Assembly (NCBI GenBank): GCA_049966155.1
Contig: JBMFVE010000002.1
Span: 248,001-312,000, forward strand
Length of the DNA stretch: 64,000 nucleotides
Direction of reading: 5' to 3'
Source of the DNA: JBMFVE01 sp049966155
Lineage (GTDB): Bacteria; Bacteroidota; Ignavibacteria; Kryptoniales; JAKASW01
Position numbers and translations under genes: made by a program. Positions 1-9,163 of this stretch are shown piece by piece (the first letter of the stretch is position 1; every line of letters starts with the position of its first letter). Below the pieces are notes generated by a model, which was not told where the DNA came from, ran no database searches, and was given only the letters and a program-made list of their open reading frames with translations.

Positions 1-2
1 TT

Positions 3-2480
3 TACATGATTGGAAACACGATTGCCAGAGAGGCAAAAGCCGTAGGCGTTGACCAAAATTATGCACCTGTATCCGACATTAATGATAATCCAGAAAATCC
101 AATAATAAACGTCCGTTCTTATGGAGAAGATCCGGAACTGGTTGCAAAGCTTGCCTCCGCATTTATAAAAGGTACACAGGACGCCGGTGTCGTTGCAACA
201 GCAAAGCATTTCCCTGGTCATGGGAACACGAGCGTCGATTCCCATGCGGAGCTACCTGTCTTAAACAGCACTTATGAGCAGCTTAACAAGATTGAACTTG
301 TGCCATTCCGTGCAGATGTGAGAGCAGGAGTTAAGTCAATCATGGTTGCACACATTGCTCTCGAGAGTTTTGAGGGAAAGGAACAAATTCCAGGGAGTCT
401 TTCCAGAAGGATTACCACCGATCTTCTGCAGGATTCAGTCGGATTTCATGGGCTGGTAATCACAGATGCACTAAATATGAGAGGAGTGACAAACAAATAT
501 TCTATTGCTGAGGCATCAGTTCGTGCAGTGAAAGCAGGAGCGGATATTATCTTAATGCCTCCTGATATTGAAGTAGCACTGAACGCTTTGGTAAAAGCAG
601 TGGAAAGAGGCGAAATTCCAAAAGCAAGGATAGACTACTCAGTAAAAAAAATCTTATTCCTGAAATCGGAACTGGGACTTAACAGAAACAAATTTGTTAA
701 CATAGACAATATTCCAAATGTTGTTGGGATACAGGCTCACAGACTGCTTGCTGAAAAAGCTGCCCGACGCTCAATAACAATCGTAAAGAACCAAAATAAC
801 ATACTCCCACTTCAGTATTTTCAAGACAAAAAAATACTCTGCATAACAGTATCTGATAACTGTGACCCATCCACCGGGGCGCTCTTTGAAAACGAACTCT
901 CTTTGCGCTACCACAATGTGGACTTTCGACAGGTCGACCCATCGTCAAACCAGATTGATTTTGATTCCCTTCTAACATTAGCAAAGGAGTCTGACATCGT
1001 TATTATCCCTGCATACTTAAAGGTCCGCGCAGGGAAAGGCACAGTTGACTTCCCCGACAACATAAAAGACTTTCTTACAAACCTGACAAACCTCGGAAAG
1101 CCAACTGTATTGATTTCATTTGGTAATCCGTATCTCCTGCGAAGTGCTCCAAACGCTTCTGCTTATGTCTGTGCATACGGCGACCAACCCCCTTCTGTAT
1201 CTGCTGCTGTAGAAGCAATTTTCTCTGAATCAACTGTTTCAGGTAAACTCCCAATTTCAATCTCGGACTCAGTGAGAATTGGGAGTGGCCTCGAATTTCC
1301 CCAAACGAGTCTCCGATATGCTCAACCAATTGAAGCCGGATTTTCAGCTGCACGTATTGCAAGGCTTGATTCAATTGTTAATTACTGGATTGCTGATAGT
1401 GCATTCCCTGGAGCACAGCTGCTTGTTGCAAAAGACGGCAAAATTGTCTATAACAAAGCCTTTGGCACATACGATTATTCGCCATACTCAAGAAATGTTG
1501 ACCTGAACACAATGTATGACCTTGCCTCAGTAACAAAAGTTGTTGCAACTACGTTAGCAGCGATGAAGCTTTACGGTGAGGGCAAGCTCGATATCAATGC
1601 ACCTGTTGTAAAGTATATCCCGAAATTTGGTCAAAACGGAAAAGAAAAAATTCTCGTCAGAAATCTCCTGGAGCATGACAGTGGCCTCCCACCAGATCCA
1701 TCCCATTACCTGTGGTATACAAAGGCAATTCCGCAGGCAAAGCTTGATACACTTTTAAAACATCCCCACATGTTTATCAATCCTGATATGGACTCTGCGC
1801 ATAGTGCCATGTGGGACACACTTTATGCAACTCCACTAGCTTACCCGACAGGCACCAGGATGGTTTACAGTGATATTGGAATGCTGATTGTGGGAAAAAT
1901 CATTGAAAAAATAACAGGAATGCCACTATCCGATTACGTGGAGAAAAATTTCTACAAGCCTCTTGGTATGATTCATACAATGTTCACCCCTCCTCCCCGA
2001 CTTTCCGTGTTCTGTGCGCCAACCGAGTATGACTCCACGAGCGGTGGGTTACTACAGGGTGTGGTCCACGATGAAAACGCAAGATCGCTCGGGGGGGCGG
2101 TAGGACACGCCGGACTTTTTTCGAATTCAACAGACCTTGCAGTATATTTGCAAATGCTGTTGAACGGCGGTGTTTACGACGGCCGCAGATATCTTCAGGA
2201 CTCGGTAATAGCGTTATTTACAAAAAGACAATCATCCCTTAGCACCAGGGGCCTGGGCTGGGATACAAAATCACCTGAAAACTCAAGCGCTGGACATTAT
2301 TTTTCCCCGAATTCCTTTGGCCACCTTGGATTTACAGGGACATCAGTCTGGGTAGATCCAATAAGGAAATTATTCGTTGTGTTTTTGACAAATAGAGTTT
2401 GCCCCACAAGGAACAATCACAAAATTGCGGTAGTACGTCCCGCAATACACGATGCGGTGATTGAGGCATTGAAAAATTAA
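3..2480 (+). CDS. GH3 beta-N-acetylhexosaminidase / beta-lactamase-fold serine hydrolase fusion (5' end cut by window)
   Basis: The reading frame is open to the left edge, so roughly the first 100-150 residues lie outside. Residue numbers count from the ATG at 6. The first ~230 residues are the GH3 catalytic barrel of the NagZ type: the substrate-binding motif KHFPGHG is at 67-73, followed by the D-x-H segment, and ITDALNMRG carries the likely Asp nucleophile. Residues ~250-430 match the GH3 C-terminal domain. Residues ~460-820 form a serine hydrolase of the class C beta-lactamase/esterase fold with SVTK (Ser508, Lys511), a YSD motif and HLGFTG as the third motif. Fusions of this type are known in Bacteroidota/Chlorobi relatives and are presumed to act on cell-wall fragments outside the cytoplasm. 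pruA follows after 25 bp, so they may be co-transcribed. The GH3 and hydrolase assignments are firm; the substrate is inferred. Confidence 0.9.
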   Translation, partial: YMIGNTIAREAKAVGVDQNYAPVSDINDNPENPIINVRSYGEDPELVAKLASAFIKGTQDAGVVATAKHFPGHGNTSVDSHAELPVLNSTYEQLNKIELVPFRADVRAGVKSIMVAHIALESFEGKEQIPGSLSRRITTDLLQDSVGFHGLVITDALNMRGVTNKYSIAEASVRAVKAGADIILMPPDIEVALNALVKAVERGEIPKARIDYSVKKILFLKSELGLNRNKFVNIDNIPNVVGIQAHRLLAEKAARRSITIVKNQNNILPLQYFQDKKILCITVSDNCDPSTGALFENELSLRYHNVDFRQVDPSSNQIDFDSLLTLAKESDIVIIPAYLKVRAGKGTVDFPDNIKDFLTNLTNLGKPTVLISFGNPYLLRSAPNASAYVCAYGDQPPSVSAAVEAIFSESTVSGKLPISISDSVRIGSGLEFPQTSLRYAQPIEAGFSAARIARLDSIVNYWIADSAFPGAQLLVAKDGKIVYNKAFGTYDYSPYSRNVDLNTMYDLASVTKVVATTLAAMKLYGEGKLDINAPVVKYIPKFGQNGKEKILVRNLLEHDSGLPPDPSHYLWYTKAIPQAKLDTLLKHPHMFINPDMDSAHSAMWDTLYATPLAYPTGTRMVYSDIGMLIVGKIIEKITGMPLSDYVEKNFYKPLGMIHTMFTPPPRLSVFCAPTEYDSTSGGLLQGVVHDENARSLGGAVGHAGLFSNSTDLAVYLQMLLNGGVYDGRRYLQDSVIALFTKRQSSLSTRGLGWDTKSPENSSAGHYFSPNSFGHLGFTGTSVWVDPIRKLFVVFLTNRVCPTRNNHKIAVVRPAIHDAVIEALKN

Positions 2481-2505
2481 ACCATAAAAAATCAGGAGCA
2501 TACTT

Positions 2506-4056
2506 ATGAGAAAACTGCCACAATTTCGAAATGAGCCTTTTGTTGATTTTAAAAAACCAGAAAATCGACGGAAAATGGAGAAGGCCATTGCCAGAGTTGA
2601 AAGTGAGCTCGGTAAAGAATATCATCTGGTCATTGGTGGAGAACACCTAACGACACCGGAAAAATTCTACTCATACAACCCGGCCAAACCAAACCAGATA
2701 GTGGGCATTTTGCAGAAGGCAAATCAGGATTTGGCAAAAAGGGCAGTGGAAACTGCTTATGAAAAATTTCAGGAATGGCAAACTGTTTCACCAGAAAAGA
2801 GAGCAAATTTTCTATTAAAGGCAGCAAGGATCCTGAGGGCGAAGAAATTTGAATACGCTGCATGGCAGGTTTTTGAAGTAGGAAAAAATTGGGCTGAGGC
2901 AGATGCGGACGTCGCCGAGGCAATCGATTACCTGGAGTACTACAGCCGTGAAATGCTCCGTTATGCAAAAGGTGCACCTTTAACAAAAATTCCCGGTGAA
3001 AAGAACTATATGGAATACATTCCATTGGGAGTGGGTGTTGTGGTACCGCCCTGGAATTTCCCCCTTGCAATTTTGCTGGGCATGTCAACTGCATCAATTG
3101 TCACAGGGAACACAATTGTTCTTAAACCCTCAAGTGACTCACCGGTTATTGGAGCCAAGTTTGTTGAACTAATGGAGGAAGCGGGCCTACCACCTGGTGT
3201 GCTGAATTTTGTCACAGGCCCCGGTGCTTCAGTTGGTGATACATTGGTATCTCATCCGAAGACGAGATTCGTGGCGTTCACAGGTTCAAAGGAGGTCGGA
3301 ACCCACATTAACAAATTGGCAGCAGAGGTACAGCCAGGACAAATCTGGATTAAACGAGTTGTAGCCGAAATGGGGGGCAAAGATGCAATCATTGTAGACA
3401 GTGAAGCCGATCTTGATGCCGCCGTGGAAGGGGTCGTCACTTCTGCCTTCGGTTTTCAGGGACAAAAATGTTCTGCTTGCTCTCGTGCAATAGTTGACGA
3501 AAAAGTTTATGAGAAGTTTACTTCTAAACTAAAAGAAGCAGTAGATTCTATTGAAATTGGACCTCCAAAGGAAAACGGTAGACTTGGTCCTGTTGTCAGC
3601 GCTTCTGCGGAGAGGAAAATTCTTGAATATATTGAAATCGGAAAGAAGGAAGGAAAACTCCTATGCGGCGGTGAGAAGGCATCAGACGAAGGTTACTATA
3701 TTAAACCGACGGTGTTTACAGATGTTGCACCTCATGCTCGAATTGCTCAGGAAGAGATTTTTGGCCCTGTTCTCGCCATTATTAAAGCAAAAGATTTCGA
3801 AGATGCGCTCACTATAGCAAATTCCACTGAGTATGGACTAACAGGCTCTATTTACTCCCGAAATCGAAAAAAAATAGAAAAGGGTAAAAAACTTTTTAAC
3901 GTGGGCAATTTGTATATAAACAGAAAGTGCACAGGGGCACTGGTTGGCGTCCACCCGTTCGGAGGATTCAATATGAGTGGAACTGACTCAAAGGCTGGTG
4001 GTCCCGATTATCTCCTCCTCTTTTTGCAAGCCAAAGCAGTGTCTGAAAGGATTTAA
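2506..4056 (+). CDS. pruA: L-glutamate gamma-semialdehyde (1-pyrroline-5-carboxylate) dehydrogenase
   Basis: A 516-aa aldehyde dehydrogenase of the RocA/PruA type, which oxidises glutamate semialdehyde to glutamate with NAD in proline catabolism. It has the family's long N-terminal extension, the PPWNFP segment, FTGSKEVG in the NAD-binding fold, EMGGKDAI with the general-base Glu, and GFQGQKCSACSR with catalytic Cys322. Length is normal for the family. The start is supported by AGGAG eight bases upstream of the ATG. Its partner, a stand-alone proline dehydrogenase, is on the other strand about 31 kb away, so the two steps are not fused as PutA here. A strong hairpin terminator follows. Confidence 0.95.
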   Translation: MRKLPQFRNEPFVDFKKPENRRKMEKAIARVESELGKEYHLVIGGEHLTTPEKFYSYNPAKPNQIVGILQKANQDLAKRAVETAYEKFQEWQTVSPEKRANFLLKAARILRAKKFEYAAWQVFEVGKNWAEADADVAEAIDYLEYYSREMLRYAKGAPLTKIPGEKNYMEYIPLGVGVVVPPWNFPLAILLGMSTASIVTGNTIVLKPSSDSPVIGAKFVELMEEAGLPPGVLNFVTGPGASVGDTLVSHPKTRFVAFTGSKEVGTHINKLAAEVQPGQIWIKRVVAEMGGKDAIIVDSEADLDAAVEGVVTSAFGFQGQKCSACSRAIVDEKVYEKFTSKLKEAVDSIEIGPPKENGRLGPVVSASAERKILEYIEIGKKEGKLLCGGEKASDEGYYIKPTVFTDVAPHARIAQEEIFGPVLAIIKAKDFEDALTIANSTEYGLTGSIYSRNRKKIEKGKKLFNVGNLYINRKCTGALVGVHPFGGFNMSGTDSKAGGPDYLLLFLQAKAVSERI

Positions 4057-4065
4057 AAAACAGAT

Positions 4066-4107
4066 GGGCAGGGCGGTGCGCCTGCCACCGACTGCCCTGA
4101 TTTTTTT
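4066..4107 (+). terminator. Rho-independent terminator after pruA
   Basis: Stem GGGCAG (4066-4071) pairs with CTGCCC (4092-4097). An inner stem CGGTG (4074-4078) / CACCG (4086-4090) continues it across a small internal loop. TGATTTTTTT follows. It lies between the pruA stop and the response-regulator start, so it ends the pruA transcript. Confidence 0.85.
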
Positions 4108-4118
4108 ACCGGACAAAT

Positions 4119-4802
4119 ATGAGAATCCTTATCGTAGAAGATGAGAAGAAAGTTGCCTCCTTCATAAAAAAGGGGCTTGAGGAACAATCTTACGTGGTAG
4201 ATGTTGCTCACGACGGTCTTCAGGGAGAGGAGCTGGCAAAGAGAAACGAATATGATGCAATCATCCTTGATATCCTTTTGCCAAAACAGGACGGCGTAAT
4301 AACATGTCAGAAAATTAGAGCCTCAAAAATTGACTCCCCGATTTTAATGCTTACGGCACTTGGCGATACTGAGAATAAAGTTCGGGGACTCGATGCAGGA
4401 GCAGACGATTATTTAACAAAACCATTTCATTTTGAGGAACTCCTTGCTCGGGTGCGCGCATTGCTGAGGCGGAAAAGTCAAAGTAAAGGTGCAGTCCTTC
4501 GGGTTAACGGACTTGTTCTCGACCCTGTTACCAGAAGAGTGGAGAGAGACGGAAAGCAAATTCGACTGACAACGAGGGAGTTTGCCCTTCTTGAGTATTT
4601 TATGCGAAACGTGGGCAAAAACCTCAGCCGTACGCAAATTGCTCAGCATGTCTGGAACGTCAGCTTCGACATGGAATCAAATGTCATTGATGTATACATC
4701 AAATTACTTCGCCAGAAAATTGACAGAGGTTTTCAAAAGCAATTAATTAAGACTGTGGTGGGAGTTGGATACGTTTTGAGCGAAGAAGATGAGAACGATT
4801 AG
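4119..4802 (+). CDS. OmpR/PhoB-family response regulator
   Basis: A 227-aa two-component response regulator. The receiver domain occupies residues 1-115, with the acidic pair near the N-terminus (VEDE), phosphoacceptor Asp51 in ILDILLP, the switch Thr in LTALGD and Lys in DYLTKPF. A winged-helix DNA-binding domain follows at ~128-222 (LTTREFALLEYF, then NVIDVYIKLLRQKI and GVGYVL). It overlaps the downstream kinase gene by 14 bp, so the two are translationally coupled. The target genes cannot be told from sequence. The best-matched relatives are CusR/CopR/PhoP-like regulators, but the specific signal is unknown. Confidence 0.95.
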   Translation: MRILIVEDEKKVASFIKKGLEEQSYVVDVAHDGLQGEELAKRNEYDAIILDILLPKQDGVITCQKIRASKIDSPILMLTALGDTENKVRGLDAGADDYLTKPFHFEELLARVRALLRRKSQSKGAVLRVNGLVLDPVTRRVERDGKQIRLTTREFALLEYFMRNVGKNLSRTQIAQHVWNVSFDMESNVIDVYIKLLRQKIDRGFQKQLIKTVVGVGYVLSEEDEND

Positions 4803-6261
4803 AGCTAAGATCACAATACTCTTTGTTCTGGTCTTTGGCTTTACTCTTTCACTCTTTTCAGCTGCACTTTATTACCTTGACGCACGGCAAACCGCAGAGA
4901 ACTTCGACCTGGGACTGAGCAATGATGCACTGGAAATAGTCAGTGCAATTAAAAGTGCCGGGGATCTGGAAAATAGAATTTTATCCAATCAAATTAAGTC
5001 CCCAATTATTGTCAATTTCGGATCCAAGAGATTTGTTCAAATAGTATCAACCAGTCGCCAAATTCTCATTAAATCCAGCAACCTCAACGATGCCTCTCTG
5101 CCACTGACAACGCAGGTGCTGTCATTGGCACTAACTCAACATCAGGTCTTTGAAACACTCAGCAGAAAAATACACAATCGTTTCTGGGACAGCGGAGATC
5201 TGAGATTGCTTACATACCCTGTTATTGATAACGGCTCAACCAGATACCTTGTCCAGGTCGCCTCCAGCACTGCAACTCTTGACAACAACTTATTTGAACT
5301 GAGATTACTCCTCGGGTTTGCCATTCCGCTGGCTATAATTGCAGCCGCAATAGGCGGATATTATGTTGCAAAAAAGGCTTTTGATCCAATCAATAGAATT
5401 ATCAAAACTGCACAAACTATCTCTGCGGAGCATCTAGACAGGCGTCTTGAAATAGGCAAGGTAGATGACGAAATATCAAGACTTTCGAAGACATTAAATG
5501 CGATGTTTGATAGAATTGAAGAGGGCTTTCGCCTGCAAAAGCAGTTTACCGCAGACGCATCGCACGAATTGCGTACTCCTCTTACAATACTGCTGGGAGA
5601 AATTGAAGTGGCTTTGCAAAACAAAAGGACACCGGAAGACTATCAGGAAATATTGAGGAGCGCCGTGGAAGAAATCAGAAGAATCACCACAATTGTCGAC
5701 GAATTACTTACCATTGCACGCCTTGAGAGCGGACAGTTAACTTTACAAAAGGTCCTATTTCGCCTCGACGAACTCCTTCTTGAAGCCGTGTCGAAAACAT
5801 CTGCCTACGCCTCAAGAAGAAACATTTCAATTCATTTTGATGTCGAAGACCATAATAATGCCCAGGTGGAAGAAATTTATATTAATGGCGATAGAGACAA
5901 GCTCCTGAACGTGTTTATGAATCTACTTGATAATGCAATTAAATACTCAAATGACAGAACCAGTATATCTGTAATAGAGGAGATAGATGGAGATTTTGTA
6001 AAAGTATCAATCATAGATAGAGGAATTGGAATATCAGAGGCAGATTTACAACATGTTTTTGATCGCTTTTACCGGGCGGATAAGTCAAGAGCAGATCATG
6101 GACAGAAACGAGGCAGTGGTCTTGGATTGTCCATTGCAAAATCTCTCGTTGAAGCACATGGAGGGAAAATTGAAATTACGAGCACTGTCGGTATCGGCAC
6201 CTCGGTATCGGTAATTTTGCCGAGAGCCTTTAATGAAGACCGCGATTCTCCAGTAAGCTAA
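4789..6261 (+). CDS. HAMP-containing sensor histidine kinase
   Basis: A 490-aa membrane sensor kinase, the partner of the overlapping OmpR-type regulator. It has an N-terminal membrane segment (~7-28), a periplasmic domain of ~140 residues, a second membrane segment (~172-193), HAMP (~195-247), and HisKA with phosphoacceptor His259 in ASHELRTPL. The HATPase domain has the N box (NLLDNAIKYS), DRGIGI and GSGLGLSI. The layout is that of CusS/heavy-metal-type kinases, but the periplasmic domain has no motif I recognise, so the ligand is unknown. It converges on frr with 21 bp between stops and no visible terminator. Confidence 0.95.
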   Translation: MRTIRAKITILFVLVFGFTLSLFSAALYYLDARQTAENFDLGLSNDALEIVSAIKSAGDLENRILSNQIKSPIIVNFGSKRFVQIVSTSRQILIKSSNLNDASLPLTTQVLSLALTQHQVFETLSRKIHNRFWDSGDLRLLTYPVIDNGSTRYLVQVASSTATLDNNLFELRLLLGFAIPLAIIAAAIGGYYVAKKAFDPINRIIKTAQTISAEHLDRRLEIGKVDDEISRLSKTLNAMFDRIEEGFRLQKQFTADASHELRTPLTILLGEIEVALQNKRTPEDYQEILRSAVEEIRRITTIVDELLTIARLESGQLTLQKVLFRLDELLLEAVSKTSAYASRRNISIHFDVEDHNNAQVEEIYINGDRDKLLNVFMNLLDNAIKYSNDRTSISVIEEIDGDFVKVSIIDRGIGISEADLQHVFDRFYRADKSRADHGQKRGSGLGLSIAKSLVEAHGGKIEITSTVGIGTSVSVILPRAFNEDRDSPVS

Positions 6262-6282
6262 AGGGGCTAAACTCAGAGAAGG

Positions 6283-6840
6283 TCAAACCTCCATAATTTC
6301 CTTTTCCTTAGCAGCGAAAAGATCATCCAGTGCCTTCACATATTTATCGGTCAGCTTTTGTACTTCAGCCTCTCCCCTTTTTCTCTCGTCCTCAGACACA
6401 TGCTCTTCTTTTTCAGCCTTTTTAAGGTGCTCATTGGAATCACGACGAATGTTCCTTACAGATATCTTACCATCCTCTACAAATTTCTTGGCAATCTTTA
6501 CGATTTCTTTTCTTCTTTCTTCGGTCAGGGGGGGCACTGGAAGCCTTATCAATGTACCATCATTTGTCGGATTCAGACCAATATTTGCAGCCTGTATTGC
6601 TTTTTCTATTTCAGCAAGAATACTCTTATCCCATGGCTGTATTGTAATCAGGTGTGGGTCAGGAGTATTCAGTGTAGCGACTTGAGCCACCGGTAATTTC
6701 TGACCATAATATTCAACACGAATATCATCCAGAAGTGCAAGAGTAGCCTTTCCGGTCCTAAGTTTGGCAATCTCCTGCCGGGTAAACTCAACTGCTTTTT
6801 TCATCTTTTCTTCAGCTTCACGAACAATTTTTTCTAACAT
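6283..6840 (-). CDS. frr: Ribosome recycling factor
   Basis: 185 aa, the normal length for RRF, which splits post-termination ribosomes together with EF-G. The N-terminal helix runs into KLRTGKATLALLDDI, and the characteristic Y-Y-G segment and the IQPWDKS loop are present. PPLTEERRKEIVK and the RNIRRDSNE helix match the conserved C-terminal half. It lies 12 bp after pyrH, as in many bacteria (tsf-pyrH-frr order), and is the last gene of this minus-strand unit. Confidence 0.97.
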   Translation of the reverse strand: MLEKIVREAEEKMKKAVEFTRQEIAKLRTGKATLALLDDIRVEYYGQKLPVAQVATLNTPDPHLITIQPWDKSILAEIEKAIQAANIGLNPTNDGTLIRLPVPPLTEERRKEIVKIAKKFVEDGKISVRNIRRDSNEHLKKAEKEEHVSEDERKRGEAEVQKLTDKYVKALDDLFAAKEKEIMEV

Positions 6841-6852
6841 TGTCCCTCCAGT

Positions 6853-7575
6853 TTATTTTGTAACATCTTCGTTATGAAAAACCGTCGAACCCACACTTTC
6901 ACCGAGCACAACTCTCTTTAAATTTCCCGGGACGGTCATATTGTAAACAACAATTGGAAGTTTGTTTTCCCTGCAAAGTGTTATAGCAGTGAGATCCATA
7001 ACCTTGAGATCCATCTTTAGCATATCCATATACGAAATCCTTGGAAACATTACAGCATTGGGATTCTTTTCAGGATCTGAGTCGTAAATGCCATCTACAC
7101 GGGTACCTTTTATAATAACATCAGCTCTTATTTCTACGGCACGCAAAGCTGCAGCTGTATCGGTCGTAAAATAGGGATTTCCTGTACCTGCACCAAATAT
7201 TACAACCCGCCCCTTTTCAAGGTGCCTGATAGCCCGGCGTCTGATGAACGGTTCCGCAATTTGTTCCATACTTATAGCACTCATTAATCTGGTATAAACT
7301 CCTCGCTTCTCCAGCACATTTTGTAAAGCAAGTGCATTTATAACTGTTGCAAGCATCCCCATCTGATCTCCAACCACTTTGTCAATTCCATCTTCTGCTG
7401 CACTGATCCCCCTGTAAATGTTGCCACCCCCTATTACAACACCTATTTCAACCCCAAGTGAGTGGACTTCCAGAATCTCCCCGGTGAGACGATTCAAAAC
7501 TGCAGAGTCAATCCCATACGGCTTTTCTCCCATAAGAGATTCTCCGCTTAATTTAAGCAAAATTCTTTTATACAT
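6853..7575 (-). CDS. pyrH: UMP kinase
   Basis: Hexameric bacterial-type UMP kinase (amino acid kinase fold), UMP + ATP to UDP + ADP. The protein begins MYKRILLKLSGESL; GGGNIYRG, the DQMGMLAT segment and GTGNPYFTTDTAAALRA are all family signatures. I place the start at 7575 (240 aa) because an AGGTG ribosome site sits just upstream. An open extension to 7617 adds 14 residues that do not look like the family. A terminator-like hairpin lies immediately upstream, which may control how much of the ribosomal-protein transcript reaches pyrH. Confidence 0.95.
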   Translation of the reverse strand: MYKRILLKLSGESLMGEKPYGIDSAVLNRLTGEILEVHSLGVEIGVVIGGGNIYRGISAAEDGIDKVVGDQMGMLATVINALALQNVLEKRGVYTRLMSAISMEQIAEPFIRRRAIRHLEKGRVVIFGAGTGNPYFTTDTAAALRAVEIRADVIIKGTRVDGIYDSDPEKNPNAVMFPRISYMDMLKMDLKVMDLTAITLCRENKLPIVVYNMTVPGNLKRVVLGESVGSTVFHNEDVTK

Positions 7576-7597
7576 AGGTTGCACCTTCCTGCATAAT

Positions 7598-7634
7598 AAA
7601 AAAAGCTGTGTCGGCAATCATCACCGGACACAGC
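7598..7634 (-). terminator. Terminator/attenuator hairpin between tsf and pyrH
   Basis: On the transcribed (minus) strand, GCTGTGTCCGG (7634-7624) pairs with CCGACACAGC (7614-7605) with a single bulge and a 9-nt loop. Seven T follow (7604-7598). The pyrH start codon is only 23 bases further on. The position suggests either partial termination after tsf or an attenuator for pyrH-frr. Confidence 0.75.
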
Positions 7635-7655
7635 CTGTCATCGTGAAATGACTTC

Positions 7656-7670
7656 GGTTTCAAACCGATG
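7656..7670 (-). other. Short hairpin in the pyrH leader
   Basis: CGGTTTGAAACCG-type perfect inverted repeat (5-bp stem, tiny loop) about 20 bases upstream of the pyrH terminator hairpin. It could be an anti-terminator partner or simply a second stem; no alternative pairing with the terminator is obvious by eye. Confidence 0.4.
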
Positions 7671-7706
7671 TTTCCAAGCAATTCTAATGCAAAAAATAAC
7701 TCTTCT

Positions 7707-8312
7707 TCACCTGTTCCCATCTACACCGAGTTCAAATCGTTGAAATCTGCGGATTGAAACGCTTTCTCCTGTCTTTGCAGCAATTTCATTGATCAGGTCT
7801 TTTATCATCACCTGCGGGTCTTTAATAAACGCCTGTTCAAGGAGTACGACTTCCTGATAATATTTCTCCATCTTTCCCTCTGCAATCTTATCAACTACCT
7901 GCGCAGGTTTACCTTCAGCAAGCGCTTCTTCTCTAAAAAGCTGTAATTGCCTTAGCTTGAACTCTTCTGGAAGGTCTTCGCGACTCACCACCATGGGATT
8001 CATTGCCGCAATTTGCATCGCAATATCGCGGGCCACCTGCTTGAATTCAGGCGTTCTCGCCACAAAATCAGTTTCACAATTCAGCTCAACCATAGCTCCT
8101 ATCCTTCCGCCAGCATGAATATAAGCTTCAACCAGACCCTGTTTTGTTTCACGCCCAGCCCGCTTTTCAGCCACTGCAGCTCCTCGAGCTCGCAATATTT
8201 GCTTGGCTTTTTCAATGTCTCCATTTGACTCGGTAAGAGCTTTTTTACATTCCATCATTCCCGCGCCTGTCAGCTCGCGGAGATTCTTTACCATTTCACT
8301 TGTAATTTCCAT
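7707..8312 (-). CDS. tsf: Translation elongation factor Ts
   Basis: About 201 aa, the short bacterial form of EF-Ts, the nucleotide exchange factor for EF-Tu. The N-terminal UBA-like domain (VKNLRELTGAGMMECKKAL, then DIEKAKQILR) and the EF-Tu contact segment (ELNCETDFVAR) are clear. I choose the ATG at 8312 because AGGAAGGTGAG lies 7 bases before it. An in-frame GTG at 8324 overlaps the end of rpsB but has its ribosome site too close. The gene follows rpsB directly, the usual order. Confidence 0.95.
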   Translation of the reverse strand: MEITSEMVKNLRELTGAGMMECKKALTESNGDIEKAKQILRARGAAVAEKRAGRETKQGLVEAYIHAGGRIGAMVELNCETDFVARTPEFKQVARDIAMQIAAMNPMVVSREDLPEEFKLRQLQLFREEALAEGKPAQVVDKIAEGKMEKYYQEVVLLEQAFIKDPQVMIKDLINEIAAKTGESVSIRRFQRFELGVDGNR

Positions 8313-8316
8313 CAAG

Positions 8317-9084
8317 TTACTCACCTTCCTCTGATTTCAATTGTGTTTCAGCCGAGGTCGTCCCGGATTCCTTTAGCATTTCCTCAACCTGGATTTCTTT
8401 TGCCCGTTGAGCACCCATGAGGTATGCATCAGTAAGTGCTTTAGTAACCAGTTCAATAGCATTCACAGCGTCGTCATTTGAAGGAATGATATAATTAATC
8501 GGATCCGGATCACAGTTTGTATCAACCATGGCAAAAATTGGCAAGCCGAGGCGCTCAGCTTCGCTTACTGCTATATGTTCTTTCTTTATATCAACAATAA
8601 AAACTGCTCCTGGCAACTTATTCATATTCCTCACTCCAGAGAGAGTTTTTTCCAACTTTTCTCTTTCCCTTTTCAGCCGGAGCCCTTCTTTTTTTGTTAA
8701 ACTGTTTACCGTCCCATCTGCTTCCATTTTTTCAATATGCTGGAGACGTCTAACACTCTTACGAATTGTAGAAAAATTGGTAAGCATCCCGCCAAGCCAT
8801 CTTTCAGCCACGTAATAAACACCTGCCCTCTCAGCTTCGCGTTTTATTATATCCTTTGCCTGCTTTTTCGTACCAACGTAGAGGACCTTTTTCCCTTCAG
8901 CAGCAATGTTCTCCATAGCATTGCATGCTTCCTCAAGAAGCTGCTGCGTCTGCCTTAAATCAATGATGTGAATCCCATTTCGCTCCATAAATATATATGG
9001 CTTCATTTTGGGATTCCAACGACGGGTCAGGTGCCCGAAATGAGCTCCTGATGCTAGAAGAGCTTCGAGTTCAACTCTCGGCAT
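8317..9084 (-). CDS. rpsB: 30S ribosomal protein S2
   Basis: 255 aa. The S2 signature is clear: GAHFGHLTRRWNPKM near the N-terminus, IIDLRQT, VLYVGTKKQA, ERWLGGMLTN and the VDTNCDPD segment. It ends in an acidic tail. A GGAG-type ribosome site precedes it. It lies between rpsI and tsf on the same strand, and its ~110-nt upstream spacer contains a large perfect inverted repeat (listed separately). Confidence 0.97.
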   Translation of the reverse strand: MPRVELEALLASGAHFGHLTRRWNPKMKPYIFMERNGIHIIDLRQTQQLLEEACNAMENIAAEGKKVLYVGTKKQAKDIIKREAERAGVYYVAERWLGGMLTNFSTIRKSVRRLQHIEKMEADGTVNSLTKKEGLRLKREREKLEKTLSGVRNMNKLPGAVFIVDIKKEHIAVSEAERLGLPIFAMVDTNCDPDPINYIIPSNDDAVNAIELVTKALTDAYLMGAQRAKEIQVEEMLKESGTTSAETQLKSEEGE

Positions 9085-9122
9085 TATATATTCTCCTTTG
9101 GTTTTTCATCTACCTCCTTCAC

Positions 9123-9163
9123 ATTTGTGCAGAATCCCCACTCGAGGACACCGCTGCACAAAT
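9123..9163 (-). promoter_or_regulatory. rpsB: Candidate rpsB leader hairpin (possible S2 autoregulatory element)
   Basis: Perfect 10-bp inverted repeat ATTTGTGCAG / CTGCACAAAT separated by 21 bases that include CTCGAG, placed 39 bases upstream of the rpsB ATG in the transcribed leader. There is no T-run after it in the direction of transcription, so it is not a terminator. Ribosomal-protein leaders often fold into autoregulatory structures; this role is inferred from position. Confidence 0.5.

Noticed and set aside
7575..7617. Longer pyrH start
   Set aside because: The extra 14 residues lie in the terminator spacer, and the ribosome site favours 7575.
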